From Candidatus Omnitrophota bacterium (lineage in GTDB: Bacteria > Omnitrophota > Koll11 > Gygaellales > JAHJCI01), in assembly GCA_030622705.1 (NCBI GenBank), contig JAUXFU010000017.1:1-10069 (forward strand): 10,069 nucleotides of DNA, given 5' to 3'. The position numbers were made by a program, and so were the translations under genes. Every line of letters begins with the position of its first letter. Positions within the stretch are counted from its first letter, which is position 1. Positions 5,368-10,069 of the stretch are shown here, one piece after another. Below the pieces are notes generated by a model. It was given only the letters and a program-made list of their open reading frames with translations. It made no database searches and had not been told where the DNA came from.

Positions 5368-5960
5368 AACGCAAAAAGCAAGAATCAAATATTAAAAATA
5401 CCCTGAATTTTATTGCTGAAGCAGGAATGCTTAAGCGGGTCATGCGTTCCGGTTGGTCGGTCCTGGGAATAGAAAATGCGGAATCCGTCGCGGAACATAG
5501 TTTCAGATGCGCGGTGATAGGATTTATGTTAGCTCATATGGAGAAGGTTTCGCCCTATAAAGTACTGCTGATGGCACTGTTTAATGACATACATGAGGCG
5601 CGTATCACTGACTTACACAAAATGGCTCAACGCTATATAGACGGCCAAATTACGGAAGATAAATCTTTTTATGAACAAATTAATTATTTGCCAAAGAATA
5701 CAAAAAATGAACTATCAGATATGCGCGCGGAGTATAAAAAACAAAAAACCCCGGAAAGTATCATCGCCCGTGACGCTGACATTCTGGAATGCTTGATTCA
5801 AGCAAAGGAATACTTTGAATACGGATTCTCAGAGGCGGTTAAATTTACAAAAATAGCTCCGAGCTTTCTTAAAACAAAAAGCGCACGTAAACTATGGCAA
5901 CTGGCAAAAAAAACAAATCTCAACGACTGGTGGATTAAATTAAGCGAATTCAAACGTTAA
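5364..5960 (+). CDS. HD-domain protein, HDDC2/YfbR-like (5'-deoxynucleotidase-like), altered HD motif
   Basis: The 198-residue protein follows the HD_3/HDDC2 layout: ESVAEHS with metal ligand H44, then a helix ending ALFNDIHEARITDL, a long helical part, and ARDADILE with D138 at the usual last ligand position. Relatives are metal-dependent phosphohydrolases; YfbR and HDDC2 remove phosphate from deoxynucleoside monophosphates. Where the family normally has His-Asp, this protein has N73-D74 (codon AAT, one base from CAT). Activity may thus be lost, altered, or supported by another ligand such as H76. E77 and D82 of the motif's 'ExxxxD' part are kept. The start codon overlaps the methyltransferase stop (ATGA). 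The protein is basic at its N-terminus, cytosolic, with no membrane segment. Confidence 0.82.
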   Translation: MKRKKQESNIKNTLNFIAEAGMLKRVMRSGWSVLGIENAESVAEHSFRCAVIGFMLAHMEKVSPYKVLLMALFNDIHEARITDLHKMAQRYIDGQITEDKSFYEQINYLPKNTKNELSDMRAEYKKQKTPESIIARDADILECLIQAKEYFEYGFSEAVKFTKIAPSFLKTKSARKLWQLAKKTNLNDWWIKLSEFKR

Positions 5961-6024
5961 CCCAGCCTAAAGACAAACTGGATTGTTTTTTAGTTCTTTG
6001 AATAAAAACTAAAAACCTGGTTTT

Positions 6025-6120
6025 TTTGAAACCACGAATGGACACGAATACACACGAATTCTTAAAAGTTTTGAAAATTAAACCCATTCGTGTTAATTAG
6101 TGTTAATTCGTGGTTTCAAA
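6025..6120 (+). repeat. Palindromic AACCACGAAT element, copy B
   Basis: The 35-base arms at 6025-6059 and 6086-6120 are reverse complements at 30 of 35 positions, with ends TTTGAAACCACGAAT and ATTCGTGGTTTCAAA. The interior contains AAAATTAAACCCATT (6074-6088), identical to the core of copy A read on the other strand. The left arm holds tandem ACACGAAT-type words, giving copy B 9 extra bases over copy A. The preceding gap (5961-6024) is AT-rich with TTTTTAGTT and AACTAAAAA as a small inverted repeat; no clear promoter is seen. A GTG at 6100 lies within this element and is an unlikely start for the next gene. Confidence 0.82.
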
Positions 6121-6138
6121 TTAAAGAGCAAATTCTAT

Positions 6139-7380
6139 ATGCAAATTTACGACATTGCCGTAGCCGGCGCGGGGCCGGCAGGTACTATGGCCGCGATTCA
6201 TGCCGCTGAGTCTGGAAGAAATGTAGTTCTGCTTGAAAGAAACAACTCAATTGGTGAAAAAATCCTCCTCACCGGTAAAGGCAGATGCAATATTACTAAT
6301 ATTGCATCCATGGATACATTTGTCGAGAAATTCTCAAACCAGGGTGCCTTTCTAAGGTCGGCATTCTTTGCGTTTTCCAACCAAAATCTGATAGATTTCT
6401 TTGAGGCTAAAGGGCTTAAACTAAAGACGGAAAGGCAGGGCCGTGTTTTTCCTGTTACAGATAGCGCGCGCTCTGTCGTAAAAATATTAAAAAGATACCT
6501 GCAGGAAAATAAGGTTCCAATACTCTACAATATGCGTTTAGTGAATATAAAAAGGCGTAGTGATTGTTTTCAATTGGATGTTAAGGGAAAAGATAAGATT
6601 AATGCGAAAAAAGTTATACTGGCCACAGGTGGAGCCTCCTACAAGATAACCGGTTCAACCGGAGAGGGTTTTCGCATAGCTCAAAAATTAGGCCATACAA
6701 TCGTTGCGCTAAAACCCGCGCTTGTTCCTTTAAGAGCTAAGGAATTATGGGCAAGGCAATTGAAGGGACTTTCATTAAAAAATATACGTATTATCTTCCA
6801 ACACGGCACAAAGAGAATAGTTTCTGACATAGGAGAACTTATGTTTACGCATTTTGGAGTCTCAGGGCCGTTAATCTTGGACTTTAGCGGCAGGATTATC
6901 TCCATCCTCAGAGAAACTAAGCAGGTTCGCCTTTTTATCGATCTTAAACCAGGCCTGGAGCCCGAACAACTCGAAAACAGATTATTGAATGAATTCAAGG
7001 CAAAAGGAAATATCCAGTTAAATAACGAAATGAAAGATTTCCTACCGCGCAGATTAATTCCTGTTTTTATAAACCTCTTAAGCTTAGAGCCTAAGCGAAA
7101 AGTAAGCCAGGTTACCAAAAAACAGCGTCGCTCGATTATAGAGCTGCTAAAGGCGGTGCCCTTAACCATTACCGGCGCTTTACCTATCGAAGAAGCAATG
7201 GTTACCAATGGCGGAATTTCATCCAAAGAAATAAACCCCCGAACAATGGAATCAAAAATTGTACCCGGACTATATTTTGCGGGTGAGATTATTGATGGCT
7301 GCGCCTCAAGCGGAGGATATAATCTACAACAGGCTTTTTCCACCGGCTTCCTGGCAGGGAGACAAACGGCATATGCGTAG
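6139..7380 (+). CDS. BaiN/HI0933 (YhiN) family FAD-dependent oxidoreductase
   Basis: From ATG 6139 the product is 413 residues, the usual family length. The dinucleotide-binding fold is G10-A-G12-PA-G15, with E33 at the end of the second strand (VVLLERN) for the FAD ribose. GKGRCNITN (46-54) is the family hallmark, followed by ILATGGASYKITGSTGEGF and GELMFTHFGVSGPLIL. The C-terminal FAD motif is GLYFAGEIIDGCASSGGYNLQQAFSTG (from about 377). The family is common but mostly uncharacterised; BaiN in gut clostridia acts in bile-acid dehydroxylation, and that role should not be carried over here. A longer frame from GTG 6100 exists but would start inside the palindromic repeat and add 13 residues before the natural fold start. 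Weak AGAG lies about 11 bp before the ATG. It is first gene of an overlapping three-gene operon. Confidence 0.9.
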   Translation: MQIYDIAVAGAGPAGTMAAIHAAESGRNVVLLERNNSIGEKILLTGKGRCNITNIASMDTFVEKFSNQGAFLRSAFFAFSNQNLIDFFEAKGLKLKTERQGRVFPVTDSARSVVKILKRYLQENKVPILYNMRLVNIKRRSDCFQLDVKGKDKINAKKVILATGGASYKITGSTGEGFRIAQKLGHTIVALKPALVPLRAKELWARQLKGLSLKNIRIIFQHGTKRIVSDIGELMFTHFGVSGPLILDFSGRIISILRETKQVRLFIDLKPGLEPEQLENRLLNEFKAKGNIQLNNEMKDFLPRRLIPVFINLLSLEPKRKVSQVTKKQRRSIIELLKAVPLTITGALPIEEAMVTNGGISSKEINPRTMESKIVPGLYFAGEIIDGCASSGGYNLQQAFSTGFLAGRQTAYA

Positions 7381-7963
7381 AATAATCTTAGCCTCAAGCT
7401 CAAAACCAAGACAAAAGTTACTGAAACAGACTGGGCTTAAATTTCGCGTAACCAAATCCTGCATAAAAGAGGATAGAACACTAAAAGGAAGCTGTAGTGC
7501 TTTAGTAATCAATAACGCTTTAAGAAAGGCCGAGGACGCGGCTAAAAGGCTTAGCTCAGGAATTATAATTGCGGCAGATACAGTAGTATTATTCAGAAAG
7601 AAGATTATCGGCAAACCAAAAGACATCAAAGACGCCTTTAGAACCCTGAAATTACTTTCACAACAGCCCCAATGGGTCTATACCGGCCTGGCAGTCTTTG
7701 ATATTGATAATAATAAGCTGTTTACCGGATTTGATAAAACAAAGATTTATATGCACCGTTTGAATAACAAACAGATAGGCGAATACTTCAAAAGGGTTTC
7801 TCCGTTAAACAAAGCAGGCAGCTTCGATATACAGGGATTAGGAGCTATTTTTATCAAGCGCATCGAGGGTTGTTTTTATAATGTTGTCGGTCTGCCCCTG
7901 GCTAAACTGTTCATAATCCTAAAAAAAGCGGGAATTGATATATTTCATGATAAACATTTGTAA
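7373..7963 (+). CDS. maf: Maf-family nucleoside triphosphate pyrophosphatase
   Basis: The 196-residue protein starts MRRIILASSSKPRQKLL, corresponding to the LAS-SPRR-LL opening of Maf. It has ADTVV (68-72, with the catalytic-type D69), GKPKDIKDAFRTLKLLS, and the C-terminal NKAGSFDIQG and GCFYNVVGLPL motifs. Maf proteins hydrolyse dTTP/UTP or modified nucleotides to the monophosphate and pyrophosphate, cleaning the nucleotide pool; some affect septum formation. The usual first Arg of SPRR is Lys here (SKPR), a mild deviation. The ATG overlaps the flavoprotein stop by 8 bp and has AGGGAG at 7356-7361 as ribosome binding site, which supports it over a longer frame from 7259. Its 3' end overlaps the ABC-F gene by 17 bp. 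Confidence 0.9.
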   Translation: MRRIILASSSKPRQKLLKQTGLKFRVTKSCIKEDRTLKGSCSALVINNALRKAEDAAKRLSSGIIIAADTVVLFRKKIIGKPKDIKDAFRTLKLLSQQPQWVYTGLAVFDIDNNKLFTGFDKTKIYMHRLNNKQIGEYFKRVSPLNKAGSFDIQGLGAIFIKRIEGCFYNVVGLPLAKLFIILKKAGIDIFHDKHL

Positions 7964-9905
7964 TCTTTCCAAAAACTACGGCAAGAAAACCTTATTCGAG
8001 AATATCTCCTTAAGCATAAACAGGGAAGAGAAGATAGGCCTTCTTGGTCCAAATGGCACAGGCAAAAGCACCCTTTTCTCGATAATATTAGAAGAAACAG
8101 AACCCTCTGCCGGCTCTATCCTTATTAATAAAAATATCCGCATTGGATACCTCCCGCAAGAAACAGGCTTTAATTCAGAACAAACCGTTTTACGCGAATT
8201 AACAGAAGGCGATAAAGAGATTGTCTGCCTTAAAAAAGAGAAGGAGAAACTTGAAGACAAAAATATGGCAGGCTCAAACCGCTATGGCGACGTCTTGGAC
8301 AGACTCCAGGCGCTTGGATACTTTGAACTGGAGCATAAGGCAAAAAGGATTCTTACCGGCCTTAAATTCAAAGAAAATGATTTTAACCGGCCGATAAAAG
8401 AATTAAGCGGCGGCTGGCAGATGAGAACCCTGTTAGCAAAACTACTCACTTGCCATTACGACATCCTGTTGCTTGACGAACCTACCAACTATCTTGATTT
8501 AAATGCCGCGCTCTGGTTTAAGGATTTCCTGGCTGGCTTTAAAAATACCTTTATTATAATTTCGCATGACAAAACCTTCCTAAACGAAACGACAAACTAC
8601 ACCCTGATTCTTGAAAAGGGTTCAATCTTTAAGGTGCGGGGCAATTATGAACATTACGAGAGAATAAAAGAAGAAAAGCAGAAATTCCTCACAAAACAGT
8701 TCAAAGAACAGGAGAAAAAACGCCAGCAGCTAGAAAGGTTCGTTGCGCGTTTTCACGGACAGCCGAACAAGGCATCACAGGTTCGTGCCAAAAAAACGGC
8801 CTTAAATAGAATGGAAGAAATTATTCCTTTGTCAAACCCGCGCGCAAGCATCAGAGATTTTCATTTTCCGGAAACAAAACGAAGCGGCCATAGAATAATG
8901 GCTCTTGAAGGAGTATCTAAATCCTACGGAGAAATACAGGTTTATCATGACCTGGATTTTGAGTTATACAGGCAAGAAAAAGCTGTTCTGACTGGTGAAA
9001 ACGGAGCAGGAAAATCCACGCTGCTTAAAATCATGGCCGGATTAATTGACATCGACACAGGCTCACGAAATCTCGGGCACAAGGTTGAAATTGGCTACTT
9101 CTCCCAGACGCGCCTGGATGTGCTCAATCCGGATAACACGGTACTGCAAGAGGCATATTCAGCTGCACCCGGATTTATGTCTGAATCCGTAATACGAACC
9201 GTGCTCGGCGCATTTCTGTTTACCGGCGATGACGCAGATAAATACGTCAAGGTTCTTTCAGGAGGAGAAAAAAGCCGGCTTATCCTGGCAAAACTTTTAA
9301 TTAACCCGCCGAATGTACTTGTCCTTGATGAACCAACCACACACCTTGATATTGATGCCGTAGATGCCCTAATCCGGGCATTAGACCAATTCACAGGCGC
9401 AATTGTTTTTATCAGCCATGATATTCATTTTGTCCAGTCTGTTGCCAACATTGTGTTTGAGGTAAGAAAGGGGAAGGTAAAAAAAATTCATGGGAATTTT
9501 GATTATTATCTGGAAAGAAAGGCTAAAGGCGAAATTCAACCGGATGAACTACCGCTAAAAAGAAAAACCGTCCAAACCGCTGAGAACATAAAACAGGAAA
9601 GGCTACGGCTAAAACAGGAAGAAAAACTGCGTAAGGAGCATCAACGAAAAGAGCAAAAACAAAAACAAAAGGAGAAACGAAAAGTTCATAACAAAAAAAT
9701 CAGAAAAGAAATGAAACTGCTCAAGAAGGAAAAAGGAAAACTCTATCTTGAAAGCTATGCCAAAAATCGCGTCTTATCCGGACCGCACATACGTCTTCGA
9801 GACGAAAAATCAATAAATGAATGTAAACTGCGGATTGAAGAAATAAAAAATCTAATTGCTCAAATTGATAAAGAAATGAAGGAGCTGGAGTCGACGCTAT
9901 TATAA
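7947..9905 (+). CDS. ABC-F family ATPase (Uup/YheS-like, with C-terminal coiled coil)
   Basis: From ATG 7947 the protein is 652 residues with two ABC domains and no membrane segments, the hallmark of ABC-F. NBD1 has GPNGTGKST at 34-42, LSGGW at 153-157 and ILLLDEPTNYLD from 173. The linker (about 240-300) is charged and contains GQPNKASQVRAKKTALNRME, the arm that reaches the ribosomal P-site tRNA in this family. NBD2 has GENGAGKST at 350-358, LSGGEKSR from 437 and VLDEPTTHLD around 459-468. The last 110 residues are lysine- and glutamate-rich and form a probable coiled coil, as in Uup-type proteins. ABC-F proteins act on the translating ribosome to relieve stalls; a few give antibiotic resistance, but nothing here points to that. 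A TTG at 7935 would add four residues. It is the last gene of the operon, overlapping Maf by 17 bp. Confidence 0.93.
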   Translation: MINICNLSKNYGKKTLFENISLSINREEKIGLLGPNGTGKSTLFSIILEETEPSAGSILINKNIRIGYLPQETGFNSEQTVLRELTEGDKEIVCLKKEKEKLEDKNMAGSNRYGDVLDRLQALGYFELEHKAKRILTGLKFKENDFNRPIKELSGGWQMRTLLAKLLTCHYDILLLDEPTNYLDLNAALWFKDFLAGFKNTFIIISHDKTFLNETTNYTLILEKGSIFKVRGNYEHYERIKEEKQKFLTKQFKEQEKKRQQLERFVARFHGQPNKASQVRAKKTALNRMEEIIPLSNPRASIRDFHFPETKRSGHRIMALEGVSKSYGEIQVYHDLDFELYRQEKAVLTGENGAGKSTLLKIMAGLIDIDTGSRNLGHKVEIGYFSQTRLDVLNPDNTVLQEAYSAAPGFMSESVIRTVLGAFLFTGDDADKYVKVLSGGEKSRLILAKLLINPPNVLVLDEPTTHLDIDAVDALIRALDQFTGAIVFISHDIHFVQSVANIVFEVRKGKVKKIHGNFDYYLERKAKGEIQPDELPLKRKTVQTAENIKQERLRLKQEEKLRKEHQRKEQKQKQKEKRKVHNKKIRKEMKLLKKEKGKLYLESYAKNRVLSGPHIRLRDEKSINECKLRIEEIKNLIAQIDKEMKELESTLL

Positions 9906-9910
9906 AACAA

Positions 9911-9970
9911 GGATATTGGGTAATTAGGATATTAGGATTTGGTTATTGGGGAATTAGGATATTAGGGGAA
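9911..9970. repeat. 30-bp tandem duplication of an ATTAGG-type unit
   Basis: Bases 9911-9940 and 9941-9970 are two adjacent 30-base units that agree at 24 of 30 positions. Most differences fall in the last four bases of each unit. Each unit contains AATTAGGATATTAGG. It starts six bases after the ABC-F stop codon. Confidence 0.75.
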
Positions 9971-10062
9971 AAAAGGTATTATTTATAAATAGCATTGCCT
10001 AATCCCCCGATCTCCTAATCTCCAAATCCCAATCTCCTAATAACCTGATCCCCCTAATTACT
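9922..10062. repeat. Imperfect long inverted repeat built from ATTAGG words
   Basis: The left part (9922-9968) is rich in ATTAGGATATTAGG and GATTTGG. The right part (about 9996-10062) carries the complement as CCTAAT, ATCTCCTAAT (10010-10019 and 10032-10041) and CCAAATC. The arms are separated by an AT-rich stretch, AAAAAAGGTATTATTTATAAATAGCATT. The folded RNA would be long but imperfect. It may help end the operon transcript, yet it lacks a compact stem and T-run, so a dispersed repeat is the better description. No gene is seen from 9906 to the window end. Confidence 0.65.
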
Positions 10063-10069
10063 GAGTTAG

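Noticed and set aside
5985..6027. Possible intrinsic terminator after the HD gene (TTTTTAGTT / AACTAAAAA and a T-run)
   Set aside because: The stem is all A-T apart from one pair and the T-run is displaced after CCTGG, so I could not support a functional terminator.
6025..6120. CRISPR-like look of repeated CACGAAT words
   Set aside because: The words are about 10 bp apart with no unique spacers and form a palindrome; no cas genes are present.
6100..6138. GTG at 6100 as the flavoprotein start
   Set aside because: It lies inside the palindromic repeat, has no ribosome binding site and would add 13 residues ahead of the natural nucleotide-binding fold start at ATG 6139.
6139..7380. Bile-acid metabolism role by the BaiN name
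   Set aside because: The family is broad and no other bai-type genes are present; the name alone does not support the function.
6681..7409. Long open frame (242 codons) on the minus strand opposite the flavoprotein gene
   Set aside because: It lies entirely within or opposite a well-recognised flavoprotein and the Maf start, has no family motif, and its translation is low-complexity in the way antisense frames are. It is a shadow.
7947..9905. ABC-F protein as an antibiotic-resistance determinant
   Set aside because: The domain layout and C-terminal coiled coil fit general translation-factor ABC-F proteins, and its operon partners are housekeeping genes. Nothing in the linker points to resistance.

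Overview
The window (about 40% G+C by eye) looks like chromosomal housekeeping sequence from an uncultured Gram-negative, anaerobe-leaning bacterium. The gene set (ExeA/GspA-type ATPase, PilZ proteins, DUF4416, a PflX-type radical SAM protein, a BamE-like outer-membrane lipoprotein, a BaiN/HI0933 flavoprotein, Maf, ABC-F) and the intergenic repeats built on AACCACGAAT, ACCACAGAG, GGGGACGTTCCC and ATTAGGATATTAGG resemble Candidatus Omnitrophota or a nearby lineage. That placement is inference; there is no rRNA or other decisive marker.

Layout. Positions 1-768 (minus) carry an ExeA-type AAA ATPase that runs off the left edge. A short divergent region (769-870) has back-to-back sigma70-like promoters. 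The promoter reading right serves a compact cluster: PilZ protein (871-1221), a 51-residue zinc-ribbon microprotein (1222-1377), a second PilZ protein (1380-1745) and a DUF4416 protein (1764-2297). After a repeat-bearing gap come a PflX-like radical SAM protein (2409-3362), a BamE-like lipoprotein (3528-3959) and a YbgC-type hotdog thioesterase (4004-4390).

Next is a two-gene unit with an ATGA overlap: a SpoU/TrmH 2'-O-ribose methyltransferase (4597-5367) and an HD-domain nucleotidase-like protein (5364-5960). It is bracketed by two copies, in opposite orientation, of one palindromic element (4492-4570 and 6025-6120). A second overlapping operon follows: BaiN/HI0933 flavoprotein (6139-7380), Maf nucleotide pyrophosphatase (7373-7963) and an ABC-F ATPase (7947-9905). 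The last 160 bases are a degenerate ATTAGG-type repeat folded as an imperfect inverted repeat.

How the genes relate. The left end suggests surface or secretion biology with c-di-GMP input (ExeA ATPase, two PilZ proteins). The middle and right are maintenance functions: envelope lipoprotein, acyl-CoA thioesterase, rRNA methylation, nucleotide-pool cleaning (HD protein and Maf) and ribosome-associated ABC-F. No defence system, phage, integrase or CRISPR is visible. The most unusual content is the density and variety of small intergenic repeats, the unannotated zinc-ribbon gene between the PilZ genes, and the His-to-Asn change in the HD motif.
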